Source: Candidatus Thiodiazotropha sp. (ex Monitilora ramsayi)
Lineage (GTDB): Bacteria > Pseudomonadota > Gammaproteobacteria > Chromatiales > Chromatiaceae
Direction: 5' to 3'
NCBI GenBank assembly: GCA_025655575.1
Contig: JAHXIP010000008.1
Coordinates: forward strand, 103,797-167,796
DNA: 64,000 nt
Under the pieces are notes generated by a model that was given only the letters and a program-made list of their open reading frames with translations, was not told the DNA's origin and ran no database searches. A program made the position numbers and the translations under genes. Below are positions 9,069-18,789 of the stretch, one piece after another (position 1 is the first letter of the stretch; every line of letters starts with the position of its first letter).

Positions 9069-9602
9069 TTAATAAGATCTGTCGGGCCTGACATCCACCA
9101 CAACAGGTATCCGCTTGCCCGGATGCTCAGCGGTGCGGGTGGTAAACAGCCGTCCTTTATAACGGTATGTTACATCATAACCGACAAGTTCATCTTCATA
9201 GGTCGTATGATGGGTCACCTCACAGCGACGTTCCACAGAAGTTGTGTAGTATCCACCGCTTTTCTGACGGCTAATGTCACGACCGATAGAACCGCCCAAC
9301 AGCGTACCGGCGACCGTAGCTACATCTTTACCACGACCACGTCCAGAGCTGATCTTATTGGCCACCACGCCACCAATAATGCCACCCAGTATCGTGCCAG
9401 TGTGGCTCCTGTTGCCAGCATGGTGATGGCTCACCTCTTCATCCCAGCATTCACGTTCCGGGCGGGAGATCTCAACGGTACGATAGACCGGTTCAGCTTC
9501 GATGACTTTAGCGGTATCCTGATAACGATCCCGATGCCCCGCCTGCGCGGTCATTGATGCCGCCACTAACAGTACACTGAGGGTGATCACTTTCTTTTTC
9601 AT
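9069..9602 (-). CDS. Glycine-zipper 2TM outer-membrane-type protein
   Basis: This 177-residue precursor has a signal peptide (SVLLVAASMTAQAG). Its centre carries a glycine zipper, TILGGIIGGVVANKI then AGTLLGGSIGRDI, of the 17-kDa surface antigen/SlyB-like superfamily. Such proteins insert in or line the outer membrane, and in some species their genes respond to PhoP. The C-terminal half contains CEVTHHTTYEDELVGYDV, a segment common in this family. There is no lipobox, so it is probably not a lipoprotein. It lies upstream of the PepSY-PhoPQ operon on the same strand, 110 bp away. Confidence 0.8.
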   Translation of the reverse strand: MKKKVITLSVLLVAASMTAQAGHRDRYQDTAKVIEAEPVYRTVEISRPERECWDEEVSHHHAGNRSHTGTILGGIIGGVVANKISSGRGRGKDVATVAGTLLGGSIGRDISRQKSGGYYTTSVERRCEVTHHTTYEDELVGYDVTYRYKGRLFTTRTAEHPGKRIPVVVDVRPDRSY

Positions 9603-9745
9603 CGTTTGTCTCCTGTAAGCCGTTCAAACCAATAAACCAAAGGGTTTCTTCTACTCTTGGCTAAAGCTTACGACTGCTAAACTGAACAAAGGCTTAACCA
9701 CGAACTGGGTAGATTCCCAAATGCTGCCCAAGAGTCGAAATATCC

Positions 9746-10822
9746 GTGATCCTGCTGCAGAATCTACTCACCCTCTATCTGGAAGCTGCTCCCTGGCTCC
9801 TGCTGGGACTGGTCTTGGCGGGTCTACTGAAGGCCTGGTTACCAGAGGGTCTGTTACGCAAAAAACTGGGTGAGGGTCGCTACGGACCGATCTTGAAAGC
9901 GACTCTGCTCGGGGCGCCGTTGCCACTTTGTTCCTGCAGTGTCTTACCGGCAGCCATGGGATTGAGACGCTCAGGTGCATCAAAAAGTGCCACGGTTTCA
10001 TTCATGATCTCGACACCGGAGACGGGACCGGACTCCATCGCCGTCACCTATGCCCTGCTCGGCCCCTTCATGGCTGTTGTCAGACCGGTGGCCGCCATAG
10101 TCAGCGCACTCTTTACCGGCTTTCTCAACACCCTTTTCATCGCACAGCAGGAGAGAGCGGAGACAGAAAAACCACTGCCGGTTGCGGGTACCCCTACCTG
10201 CGATTGCAATACCGGTGACTGTACCGTATCAAACAGCAGGGCACAGACGGGGGGATGGCAGCGCAGTCTGAATGGAATGCGATACGCCTTTAACGACATA
10301 CTTGACGATATCTGGCTTTGGCTGTTTGCCGGTTTGCTGCTGGCCGCGGTGGTCATGAGCTTTGTACCAACCGACAGCCTCACCAGTTGGGGTGACGGGA
10401 TTCCCGCCATGCTGATGATGCTGGTGATCGGTATTCCCATGTATATCTGCGCCACAGCCTCCACCCCTTTGGCTGCAGCAATGATCCTGGCCGGCATGTC
10501 ACCTGGCACAGTACTGGTGTTCCTACTGGCGGGACCGGCTACTAATCTGGCCACCATGGGTGTTATTCAGAAAGAGATGGGGATTAAGACCCTGTATCTC
10601 TACCTATTAGGGATCTCTGTATCTAGTATCCTGCTGGGTCTTGCGACAAATTGGCTGGTCGGTTTATTGGGTATTTCCATTGAGATCGGGAACGACGCAG
10701 GCCTGGGAGAACCTGGAAAATGGATAACCTATATCAGTGGTGTAATTTTTTTATACTTCTCTCTGAGAAGCCTGAGCAGACAGTGGCGACCTTTACCCCA
10801 AAGGAGCGGGACAGGTACATAA
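9746..10822 (+). CDS. SO_0444-family Cu/Zn efflux permease (YraQ-like)
   Basis: This polytopic membrane protein of 358 residues has about eight hydrophobic segments. Family marks are APLPLCSCSVLP (Cys62 and Cys64), SFMISTPETGPDS, a cytoplasmic cysteine loop CDCNTGDC near 151-158, and ICATASTPLAAAM. The cysteines are plausible metal ligands. Members are annotated as copper/zinc efflux transporters by analogy; transport has been tested for few. The start is GTG at 9746. It precedes the czc-like operon by 120 bp, supporting a metal-export role. Confidence 0.85.
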   Translation: MILLQNLLTLYLEAAPWLLLGLVLAGLLKAWLPEGLLRKKLGEGRYGPILKATLLGAPLPLCSCSVLPAAMGLRRSGASKSATVSFMISTPETGPDSIAVTYALLGPFMAVVRPVAAIVSALFTGFLNTLFIAQQERAETEKPLPVAGTPTCDCNTGDCTVSNSRAQTGGWQRSLNGMRYAFNDILDDIWLWLFAGLLLAAVVMSFVPTDSLTSWGDGIPAMLMMLVIGIPMYICATASTPLAAAMILAGMSPGTVLVFLLAGPATNLATMGVIQKEMGIKTLYLYLLGISVSSILLGLATNWLVGLLGISIEIGNDAGLGEPGKWITYISGVIFLYFSLRSLSRQWRPLPQRSGTGT

Positions 10823-10940
10823 GCAACCGCGAAGACTCAATCTGACATCTCGGACTTTTATTCCTGCAACACCTTGAAACGGGCCGTTGTAACAGCGAGC
10901 AATCTTGAATTTCACAATACTTTCGTTCTATGCTTGAGCG

Positions 10941-11255
10941 ATGCTACGCCGCTTTCTCATCATTTGGCTTACTATCTGTATCCTCGGTTACGGGATGGCA
11001 GTCACTGCGCATATTCACGATGAATCACCCACAGATTCCATTCATGCAGTCGATAAACATGTGGCTCATCATGGTGATACGGAGGACGCTTCGAACTCCG
11101 ACCACTCTTGTCACGGTATCGTCCACCTTCTTGGCCTAAACAACACTGCCACAATAAATTCAGTTATTGATCGCAGTATTCACAAAGTGCCATATGCTGC
11201 GTCTGCAAGTTCTTTCTTTCCCCCCTCGCTCCTGCGCCCTCCCATAGCCGTCTGA
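10941..11255 (+). CDS. CzcI-like small His-rich periplasmic protein
   Basis: This 104-residue precursor has an N-terminal hydrophobic segment (IIWLTICILGYGMAV). The centre is rich in His (HIHDE, HVAHHGD, SDHSCHG), and the C-terminus FFPPSLLRPPIAV is typical of small proteins placed before czcC/cusC-like genes. CzcI is thought to act in metal-dependent regulation of the efflux system. It is separated from the outer-membrane component gene by 95 bp on the same strand. The assignment rests on context and composition more than on strong motifs. Confidence 0.65.
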   Translation: MLRRFLIIWLTICILGYGMAVTAHIHDESPTDSIHAVDKHVAHHGDTEDASNSDHSCHGIVHLLGLNNTATINSVIDRSIHKVPYAASASSFFPPSLLRPPIAV

Positions 11256-11350
11256 TCCCGACATCACGCCTTGCCTGCCATGTTGCGGCCTGATGTTTAA
11301 CAGGCCAGTGCAGGCACTCGTTCTATTCTCTGATCAACGGAACTCAGATA

Positions 11351-12658
11351 ATGTTGTTTTCACTATTCAGAAGCGCTGGCCTGCTCGCCTGCGTTTTGAC
11401 ACTTTTTTCATGGATACCACCGGTGCTAGCCAAGGAGAACACCTCCGAGCGAAAATTCATCCTCCAACTGGCAGCTGTCGTCGAACGCACACTTGCATCA
11501 AGTCCTGATATCGAAGCCTCCCAAGCTGCCATAGAGGCGGCACAAGCAAATTTGGCCGGCGCCGGACTACCGCTAAATAATCCCGAACTCGAAGTGGAGG
11601 CTGAGCGTACTGACATCAGCACCTACACCCTCGGCTTCAGCCAGACAGTGGATTGGCATGACAAGCAACGTGCATTCAAACAATCTGCCCAGGCAGAACT
11701 GGCAGCAGTCCAGGCAAATGCAGATGCACTACGACTGTCAAAGGCAAGCGAGATTCTCGACACAATCAGCAAGATTGCCGCACTCGATGAGATCAACAGA
11801 CTTTCCAAGCAGCGTACCGAAATACTGAACCGCTTTGCCAAGCTTGCCAAGCAACGTCACGAAGCCGGGGATATTGCCAGGGCAGAACTGGCGCTGGCAC
11901 AACTCTCATTGGCAGAGGCTGTCATGCAGCAGACAGGCAACGGTGCAGAACTGATCCAGGCCAGAAGCCGCTTCCTCAGCATCAGTGGTCAACAGCAGGT
12001 CACACAGATCAATTTTCCCGATCAGATTCCGGCTATACAGCCAGACAGTCGGGATGTTGAACAATTTGCTAAGAACCACCCACAGGTTCAAGCCGCCCAC
12101 CAACAAGCTTTGTCGGTTCGACAGCAGATGCAGACTGCAGATCTGGTACGCAAGGCGGATCCCACAATCGGCTTGGCAGCAGGCCGCGAAGACGAGGAAA
12201 ACCTGATCGCTCTTTCATTCTCCATTCCCCTGCAGGTGAGAAATGACTTTCGCAGCAGTGTGGATGCGGCACAAGCAGAAGCATTGAAGGCCGAGCAGGA
12301 AGCGCAACAGGCTTACCAAAACCTGCTCGCAGAACTGAACGGTGCCAAGGAGAGTTACCAGTTAGTAGCGCGTACCTGGGAGTTCTGGTTAGCCCAGGGA
12401 CGTCCCAGCCTGCAACAAAGCACTCAATTACTCGAAACCCAATGGCGAGCCGGTGAGATGAGCACAGCTGACTACCTGCTCCAGATCCAGCAGATGCTGG
12501 ATACACAAATCGCAGGCGTAGAACTCCAAGGCAACTTGTGGAAGGCCTGGTTTGAATGGCTGAATGCTTCTGGCACCTTGATCACATGGCTAAACCAAAC
12601 CACAGAAGTCGTACCAGACAGTTTGGGTGATAAATCCAATAATGGTAAGGAGCAATAG
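11351..12658 (+). CDS. TolC-family outer-membrane efflux protein (CzcC-like)
   Basis: This 435-residue precursor has a signal peptide (LACVLTLFSWIPPVLAK). Two long alpha-helical halves rich in Ala, Gln and Glu follow, typical of TolC/CzcC proteins that form the periplasmic tunnel and outer-membrane barrel. Examples are ASQAAIEAAQANLAGAGLP and QARSRFLSISGQ. It is the outer channel of a three-part heavy-metal RND pump. The stop codon is followed immediately by the ATG of the adaptor gene at 12659. Confidence 0.88.
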   Translation: MLFSLFRSAGLLACVLTLFSWIPPVLAKENTSERKFILQLAAVVERTLASSPDIEASQAAIEAAQANLAGAGLPLNNPELEVEAERTDISTYTLGFSQTVDWHDKQRAFKQSAQAELAAVQANADALRLSKASEILDTISKIAALDEINRLSKQRTEILNRFAKLAKQRHEAGDIARAELALAQLSLAEAVMQQTGNGAELIQARSRFLSISGQQQVTQINFPDQIPAIQPDSRDVEQFAKNHPQVQAAHQQALSVRQQMQTADLVRKADPTIGLAAGREDEENLIALSFSIPLQVRNDFRSSVDAAQAEALKAEQEAQQAYQNLLAELNGAKESYQLVARTWEFWLAQGRPSLQQSTQLLETQWRAGEMSTADYLLQIQQMLDTQIAGVELQGNLWKAWFEWLNASGTLITWLNQTTEVVPDSLGDKSNNGKEQ

Positions 12659-13849
12659 ATGATGACCCTTCGTAATTGGAGCCTCTGCCTCCTGAGCCTG
12701 GCCTTGCTTCTGGCCAACCCATTGACCGCTGCAGAAGAACATGATCACGAGCATGCTGAAACAATGCCTGAATCAGTGCACAGCAACGAGCAACAAAACG
12801 AACAAAAGGATAAACACGGCCATGACGAAGAAAATAGCGTTCACCTGAACGACGAGCAACGTCAGAGTGCCGGCATCATCGTAGAGGCCCTGGTATCGAA
12901 CCCCGTTCCTGTAGAGATCGAAGCACCGGGCGAGATACGACTCAACGACTATGCCACCAGCCAAGTCACGCCACGGATCGAGGCCCAGATCGTCAAACGT
13001 CATGCCTACCTTGGAGATCATGTGAAACAAGGAGAGCCTTTGGTGACCTTGTCCAGTGTCTCCATGGCCGAGGCACAGGGAGCGCTTTTAGTGGCTGCAA
13101 AGGAGTGGCAAAGGGTCAAAAAGTTAGGCAAGCGTGTGGTTTCTGCAAAACGCCATATGGAAACCCAAGTTGCCTACCAGCAGGCAAAAGCCAAACTGCT
13201 GGCTTATGGCATGACCGCCAAGCAGACAAACAAGCTCATTAACGAAAATAACATCAGCCGGGCAGATGGTAGTTTCTCGCTGCTCTCACCTCAGGATGGC
13301 ACGGTCATTCAGGACAGTTTCATTACTGGACAGATGGTAGAACCTGGCGAACTGTTATTTGAACTCACTGACGAATCCAGACTTTGGGTTGAAGTCCGTA
13401 TCAAACCGGAATCCGCTACACATATCGAGATCGGTGCACCCGCACGCCTGCTGGTGGGAGAGACATGGATTGACGGCAAGGTCATCCAGGAATACCACGC
13501 GCTGAATGAAATCACTCGCACCCTGGCAGTACGTCTGGAGATTGCCAACCCGGAGCACCGACTCCATCCTGGACAGTTTGCGACGGTAAGAATCCAAACC
13601 GACGATTCGGGAGAGACCGCCCTCACCTTGCCGCAGGATGCGGTGTTGCGCAGTCCCGATGGAGATTGGCAGGTCTTTGTGGAAAAGGAGCCCGGTGAGT
13701 ATGTCCCCATTGAGGTGACACTTGTTCGCCAACTGCCGGGACTGGCAGTGATAGATGGCCTTGCACCCGGTACCCGCGTGGTCACTCAAGGCGCCTTCTT
13801 TGTGCACTCTGAGCTGGCAAAGTCCGGCTTCGAAGTTCACAACCACTAG
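12659..13849 (+). CDS. RND efflux periplasmic adaptor (CzcB-like)
   Basis: This membrane-fusion protein links the RND pump to the TolC-like channel. After a signal peptide (LLSLALLLANPLTAAEE), the mature N-terminus is strongly His- and acid-rich (HDHEHAE, then KDKHGHDEE), a feature of CzcB-type adaptors that bind metal. The lipoyl-like hairpin region includes RHAYLGDHVKQGEPLVTLS, and a beta-barrel and membrane-proximal domain follow (LPQDAVLRSPDGDWQVFV). It has 396 residues. It is coupled to czcC with no gap and to czcA by 9 bp. Confidence 0.9.
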   Translation: MMTLRNWSLCLLSLALLLANPLTAAEEHDHEHAETMPESVHSNEQQNEQKDKHGHDEENSVHLNDEQRQSAGIIVEALVSNPVPVEIEAPGEIRLNDYATSQVTPRIEAQIVKRHAYLGDHVKQGEPLVTLSSVSMAEAQGALLVAAKEWQRVKKLGKRVVSAKRHMETQVAYQQAKAKLLAYGMTAKQTNKLINENNISRADGSFSLLSPQDGTVIQDSFITGQMVEPGELLFELTDESRLWVEVRIKPESATHIEIGAPARLLVGETWIDGKVIQEYHALNEITRTLAVRLEIANPEHRLHPGQFATVRIQTDDSGETALTLPQDAVLRSPDGDWQVFVEKEPGEYVPIEVTLVRQLPGLAVIDGLAPGTRVVTQGAFFVHSELAKSGFEVHNH

Positions 13850-13858
13850 GAGGCTGCC

Positions 13859-16800
13859 ATGCTCAATCGACTTATCGACTGGTCGGTGGCCAATCGTCTA
13901 CTCGTTGTACTCGGTCTGCTGGCAATGTTGGGGATTGCTGCCACCCTGATCCCACGACTCAACCTGGATGCCTTTCCCGACGTCACCAACGTCCAGGTAC
14001 AGATCAACACCGAGGCTCAGGGATTGGCGGCCGAGGAAGTAGAGCAGTTGATCACCTATCCTATCGAAGCGGTGATGTACGCCCTGCCCGATGTGGAGGA
14101 AGTTCGCTCAATCTCCAAGACCGGGCTTTCCGTCATCACGGTCGTATTCAATGAGGGCACTGACATCTACTTTGCCCGCCAACTCGTTTTCGAAAGACTG
14201 CAGGATGCCAGGGAACAGATTCCGGAGGGTGTGGGTACACCGGAGATGGGACCGAATACTTCTGGCCTGGGACAGATTTATCAGTACATTCTGCGCTCCG
14301 AGGATCCCCAAAAATATGATGCTATTGCTTTACGCAGTCTCAATGACTGGGTTGTAAAGCTATTACTCCTACCCGTGGATGGAATCACTGACGTGCTCTC
14401 CTATGGTGGCGAGGTGCGTCAATATCAGGTACAGATCGATCCTGGCAAACAACTGGCCTATGCCATCTCCATCGACCAGATCGCCGAGGCTATCGAGGCC
14501 AACAACCGCAATGCCGGAGGCTGGTACCTGGACCGTGGCGCAGAACAACTGGTGATTCGCGGCGTAGGCTGGTTGCGCGCCGGAGAAGAGGGTCTACGTG
14601 ACATCGCCAATATTCCACTCAAAGAAGAAGATGGTGTTGTGGTGCGTGTGGGCGACATCGCCCAGGTGAAATTCGGTGGCGAAATCCGCCAGGGTGCAGT
14701 CACCATGACCAGGCGCAATCATGAAAGTCAGGCTGAACCCTTGGGAGAGGTGGTAGCCGGTATCGTACTCAAGCGGCTGGGCGCAAACACCAAAGCAACC
14801 ATCGACGCTGTCGAAGAGCGCTTACCTGCCATTCAAGAGGTGCTACCTGTTGGTGTCACTATCGAACCCTTCTATGATCAGGCGGATTTGGTGGAACAGG
14901 CGGTCAATACCGTTAGCCGGGCACTGACAGAAGCCTTCATTTTGATCGTAGTGGTGCTATTACTGTTCCTCCTCAACATTCGCGCCACCCTGCTGGTACT
15001 GGTCTCCGTTCCACTCTCCATCGGGCTGGCCCTGACCGCCATGAGTTATTGGGGGCTCTCGGCCAATCTGATGTCACTGGGTGGTTTGGCCATCGCTATC
15101 GGCATGATGGTAGATGGTTCTGTGGTGATGATGGAAAATATTTTTAAACACCTCTCGCATCCAGATTCTGCACATGAAGAGCTCGCAAAGTCGAGGACCG
15201 CACCGGATGATGCCAATCCCTATGATGTTACCCATGACCGGCGCGGTATTCCTCTACGCATCCAGCAGGCTGCACGTGAGGTGGGCCGACCCGTGTTTTA
15301 TGCTGTCATCATTATCATCGTGGTCTTTGCGCCTCTATTCACACTCGAAGGTGTCGAGGGTAAGTTATTCCAACCTATGGCCATCTCCATCGTACTCGCG
15401 ATGCTGACATCGCTTGGGGTCGCCATGGTGGTAATACCGGCCCTAGCCACCTATGCCTTTCGTCGCTCTGTCAAACATCGTAGTAGCCCGATATTCCTGC
15501 CACTGGAGTGGCTCTATCAGCATGCGCTGCGTTTCGCGTTGAAAGCAAAATGGCTGGTTGTGTTGGTGGCAGTATTGATGTTTGCGGGTACCCTGCTAGT
15601 CGTGCCTCGCTTGGGTACAGAATTTGTGCCCGAGCTGGAGGAAGGCACAATCAATATCCGAGTCACCCTGGCGCCCTCCGCCAGCCTGGATACGGCATTG
15701 GTCGTCGCCGTGCAACTCGAAAAACACCTCATGGGATTTCCGGAAGTGACCTATGCATCCAGCCGGGTGGGCCGACCGGAGCTGGGTGGCGATCCTGAGC
15801 CGGTATCCAATATTGAAATATATGTAGGACTGAAACCGGTCAGTGAATGGACCAGTGCCAAGGATCGTTTCGCTCTGCAGAAAAGGTTTGAACAGGCACT
15901 TTCGGTACATCCCGGTCTGCTCCTGACGTTCTCCCAACCTATTGCAACACGGGTGGACGAGCTGCTCTCCGGCGTCAAGGCACAACTAGCAATCAAGCTG
16001 TTTGGGCCTGACTTGAGATTGCTGGCGGAAAAGGGAAAAGCCATTGAAGCCTTGGCAAGAGAGGTGGATGGCACCCGTGGTGTAGAGATGGAGCAGATAG
16101 CCGGTGAGGCACAACTGACGATCCGGCCCCGACGGGATGTCCTGGCTCGATACGGTATTCCCGTTTCTCAGGTCATGGATCTGGTGTCAGATGGCATTGG
16201 CGGCACTGAAGCGGGCCAGGTCATCCAGGGTAATGAACGCTACGACATCACAGTGCGTCTGGCAAAACCCTATCGGCGAGATACGCTGGCGCTGAAGCAG
16301 CTGGTGCTTCAGTCACCGACAGGCGCCTGGGTTCAATTGGGGGATGTGGCCGATGTTGTGATTGAGTCCGGTCCGCCGCAGATCCGACGTGACGATGTAC
16401 AGCGTAGGGTGGTGATCCAGTCCAATGTGGAGGGACGGGATATGGGTGGGCTTGTAACAGAGCTACGCAATCGTATTGCTGATGAGATCGATCTGCCTGC
16501 GGGGTACTCCGTGGTTTTTGGCGGGCAGTTTGAAAATCAGGAGCGGGCGCAACAGCGTTTGATGATCGTGGTCCCTCTTTCCCTGGGATTGATTTTTCTT
16601 CTGCTCTATTTTGCCTTTCACTCCGTGGGTCAGGCGCTCTTGATCATGCTTAACGTACCGCTGGCGTTGATCGGTGGCATCGCAGCCCTCTACTGGACAG
16701 GACAATATCTTTCCGTTCCCGGCTCTATCGGCTTTATCGCACTCTTCGGCGTCGCGGTACTGAATGGTGTCGTCATGGTGAATGCCATCAATCAGAATCT

Positions 16801-17059
16801 GGAGGCTGGTGAGTCTATCGCCGATGCGGTTTTTGGCGGGGCGCTCTCCCGGCTTCGTCCCGTATTGATGACTGCTGCTATTGCTGCTTTGGGATTGACC
16901 CCGATGCTGCTCGCCTCAGGTGTAGGTTCTGAGGTGCAACGCCCCCTCGCTACTGTCGTGGTCGGCGGACTGGCATCGAGCACCCTATTGACGCTTTTTG
17001 TCCTGCCCACACTCTATCCATTGTTTTCAGCGGGGCTTCAGTCACGTCAACATACGTGA
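13859..17059 (+). CDS. Heavy-metal efflux RND pump (CzcA family)
   Basis: This 1066-residue inner-membrane proton antiporter has the standard RND plan of twelve helices and two large periplasmic loops. HME-family features are the N-terminal LNLDAFPDVTNVQVQINTEA and the TM4 segment IGMMVDGSVVMMEN, which carries the acidic residues of the proton path. That segment differs from what I recall of canonical CzcA (DFG...VDG) and CusA (AMVDAA), so the metal cannot be assigned. Zinc, cobalt, cadmium or nickel are possible. It converges on tpm with only 3 bp between the stop codons. Confidence 0.93.
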   Translation: MLNRLIDWSVANRLLVVLGLLAMLGIAATLIPRLNLDAFPDVTNVQVQINTEAQGLAAEEVEQLITYPIEAVMYALPDVEEVRSISKTGLSVITVVFNEGTDIYFARQLVFERLQDAREQIPEGVGTPEMGPNTSGLGQIYQYILRSEDPQKYDAIALRSLNDWVVKLLLLPVDGITDVLSYGGEVRQYQVQIDPGKQLAYAISIDQIAEAIEANNRNAGGWYLDRGAEQLVIRGVGWLRAGEEGLRDIANIPLKEEDGVVVRVGDIAQVKFGGEIRQGAVTMTRRNHESQAEPLGEVVAGIVLKRLGANTKATIDAVEERLPAIQEVLPVGVTIEPFYDQADLVEQAVNTVSRALTEAFILIVVVLLLFLLNIRATLLVLVSVPLSIGLALTAMSYWGLSANLMSLGGLAIAIGMMVDGSVVMMENIFKHLSHPDSAHEELAKSRTAPDDANPYDVTHDRRGIPLRIQQAAREVGRPVFYAVIIIIVVFAPLFTLEGVEGKLFQPMAISIVLAMLTSLGVAMVVIPALATYAFRRSVKHRSSPIFLPLEWLYQHALRFALKAKWLVVLVAVLMFAGTLLVVPRLGTEFVPELEEGTINIRVTLAPSASLDTALVVAVQLEKHLMGFPEVTYASSRVGRPELGGDPEPVSNIEIYVGLKPVSEWTSAKDRFALQKRFEQALSVHPGLLLTFSQPIATRVDELLSGVKAQLAIKLFGPDLRLLAEKGKAIEALAREVDGTRGVEMEQIAGEAQLTIRPRRDVLARYGIPVSQVMDLVSDGIGGTEAGQVIQGNERYDITVRLAKPYRRDTLALKQLVLQSPTGAWVQLGDVADVVIESGPPQIRRDDVQRRVVIQSNVEGRDMGGLVTELRNRIADEIDLPAGYSVVFGGQFENQERAQQRLMIVVPLSLGLIFLLLYFAFHSVGQALLIMLNVPLALIGGIAALYWTGQYLSVPGSIGFIALFGVAVLNGVVMVNAINQNLEAGESIADAVFGGALSRLRPVLMTAAIAALGLTPMLLASGVGSEVQRPLATVVVGGLASSTLLTLFVLPTLYPLFSAGLQSRQHT

Positions 17060-17062
17060 TGA

Positions 17063-17758
17063 TTATTTAAACCGTCTGGGCTTCAGAAGATAGACCTGTT
17101 CGACCATTCGGCTTACACCTTTATCACCATAGCGATCAGTATCATCCAATAGGTTAAGCGTATGTTGCAGCTTGACGGAATATTCCGGTTCAAAGAGCTT
17201 ACGTACTTCCAGCTCCGCTACACTGTAGGGTGGTCCCTGCATCTCATCCTGAGGATAGTCCATTGCCACCAGCAGGATTTTGGCCTGCCCAGGCAGCTGC
17301 GCTTTTAGTAATGACACATAGTGTTGACGCTGTTGAGGATTGAGTGCAATCAGAGAGGCACGGTCGTAAACAGCATCGATAGTACTATTATCCAACAGTG
17401 CCAGATCAAAGATATCACCGCAGAAAATCTCAAAGGGGCCGTCACGCCAGCGATCGAATCCATCAACTGATTCAACCTCAGGATTCAGGTTGAGTTCCTT
17501 GAAAAAACTCTCCACCGCCAGTGGACTTAACTCGACACCACGAATACGGTAGCCCTGTTCGGCCAACCAGACCATGTCCCGGCTCTTACCGCAGAGGGGA
17601 GCCAGTACCAGCGAACCCTGCGGCAGATGAAGCGTGTGCCAATAATTAAGTAGATGCGGATTGAATTCCACATGATGCCAACCGATGTTTTGCTCCTGCC
17701 ACCGCTGCATCCAGTTGGTATTGGGTTCCCGTAAGTTATCCGTTTCTGTCATCTCCAA
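17063..17758 (-). CDS. tpm: Thiopurine S-methyltransferase
   Basis: This SAM-dependent class I methyltransferase has 231 residues, the usual bacterial Tpm length. Signatures are RWQEQNIGWHHVEFNP near the N-terminus, VLAPLCGKSRDMVWLAEQG (SAM motif I) and VYDRASLIALNP. Bacterial relatives methylate thiopurines and, in several species, selenite or tellurite to volatile forms; the natural substrate is uncertain. It is transcribed toward czcA. The 5' region shares a 234-bp gap with the 3' end of adk. Confidence 0.93.
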   Translation of the reverse strand: MEMTETDNLREPNTNWMQRWQEQNIGWHHVEFNPHLLNYWHTLHLPQGSLVLAPLCGKSRDMVWLAEQGYRIRGVELSPLAVESFFKELNLNPEVESVDGFDRWRDGPFEIFCGDIFDLALLDNSTIDAVYDRASLIALNPQQRQHYVSLLKAQLPGQAKILLVAMDYPQDEMQGPPYSVAELEVRKLFEPEYSVKLQHTLNLLDDTDRYGDKGVSRMVEQVYLLKPRRFK

Positions 17759-17928
17759 TATCCCTCGATCATGCGTTGAAGCAATCAGCTATCGTAGGTA
17801 TTACAAACAAAGTCATCTTCGACCACAGCTTACCTTGTCACTATTTCAACACAGAGACAATTCGGCATGCCCAGCCTTGATCACCACTCATCCTATTTTG
17901 ATCTTTACCCGTGACACAGCCCTGAACG

Positions 17929-17957
17929 AAAAAAGCCCGCTCAGTGAGAGCGGGCTT
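17929..17957 (-). terminator. Rho-independent terminator of adk
   Basis: Read on the minus strand, a perfect 10-bp stem (AAGCCCGCTC with its complement) closes a 5-base loop and is followed directly by a run of six T residues. It lies 36 bp after the adk stop codon. Confidence 0.9.
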
Positions 17958-17992
17958 CGAGATGTACCACGGTGCTACTAAGAAATGAAACT

Positions 17993-18634
17993 TTAGCTAC
18001 CTAAACGATCCTGAATCGCCTCGACAACTGCTTCACTGGATGTAGCGCTGACAGTCAGCAACATATCTTCGTTGCTATAGAAACCAACCAGGGGGGCGGT
18101 CTTTTCGTTATAGACATCCAGACGATTGGAGATCGCCTCTTCCGTCTCGTCATCACGCTGCACAACTTTATCGCCGCACTTGTCACAGACACCCTCGACC
18201 TTGGTCGGCATGCTCTTGACGTTGTAGATGGCGCCACAACCGACACAGGTACGGCGGGTGGTCAGACGGTCCAGAATCACATCACGGGGCACGTCGATCT
18301 CTACCGCGAAATCGAGATCCACATTGATTCTCTTCAGCAGATCCTTGAGGGCCTCCGCCTGGGGAATCGTCCGGGGAAAACCGTCGAGGAGAAAGCCATT
18401 GGCACAGTCGGGTTCCTGCAGGCGCTGTTCCATGATGCCCATGATCAGATCATCAGGCACCAGATCGCCGGCCTTCATGAATGCCTCAGCTTGCTTGCCA
18501 AGGTCAGAACCCGCCTGGACTGCACCGCGTAGGATATCGCCTGTGGAAATCTGCACAGAACCGTCCAGCTTCGTCAGCTGCTTGGCCACAGTACCCTTAC
18601 CTGCCCCGGGCGCACCCAGTAGAATCAGTTTCAT
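17993..18634 (-). CDS. adk: Adenylate kinase
   Basis: This cytoplasmic enzyme interconverts ATP plus AMP and two ADP. It has 213 residues with the P-loop GAPGAGKGT at about 7-15, the NMP-binding region STGDILR, and FLLDGFPRT. It is the long-LID type, and the LID holds four cysteines (CVGC near 130 and CDKC near 150) that form a structural zinc site, unlike E. coli Adk which lacks them. A strong terminator follows. The 155-bp upstream region separates it from the divergent transglycosylase-like gene. Confidence 0.97.
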   Translation of the reverse strand: MKLILLGAPGAGKGTVAKQLTKLDGSVQISTGDILRGAVQAGSDLGKQAEAFMKAGDLVPDDLIMGIMEQRLQEPDCANGFLLDGFPRTIPQAEALKDLLKRINVDLDFAVEIDVPRDVILDRLTTRRTCVGCGAIYNVKSMPTKVEGVCDKCGDKVVQRDDETEEAISNRLDVYNEKTAPLVGFYSNEDMLLTVSATSSEAVVEAIQDRLGS

Positions 18635-18789
18635 TGATCGCTCCTTTTGTTATATTTGTGCCGGTATTGAAGATGAACCGGTCGTAAACGCCTTTTTACC
18701 GGCATAATGCTAAAAACCGGGCGCTATTATACGCATTTCAGCCTTTAGGGAAGCCTTTATCCCTGCACGATGCGGGGGTCTAACCACAG

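Noticed and set aside
8940..9557. Plus-strand open frame (205 codons) opposite the glycine-zipper and PepSY genes
   Set aside because: The opposite strand carries two signal-peptide proteins with known domains; this product shows none.
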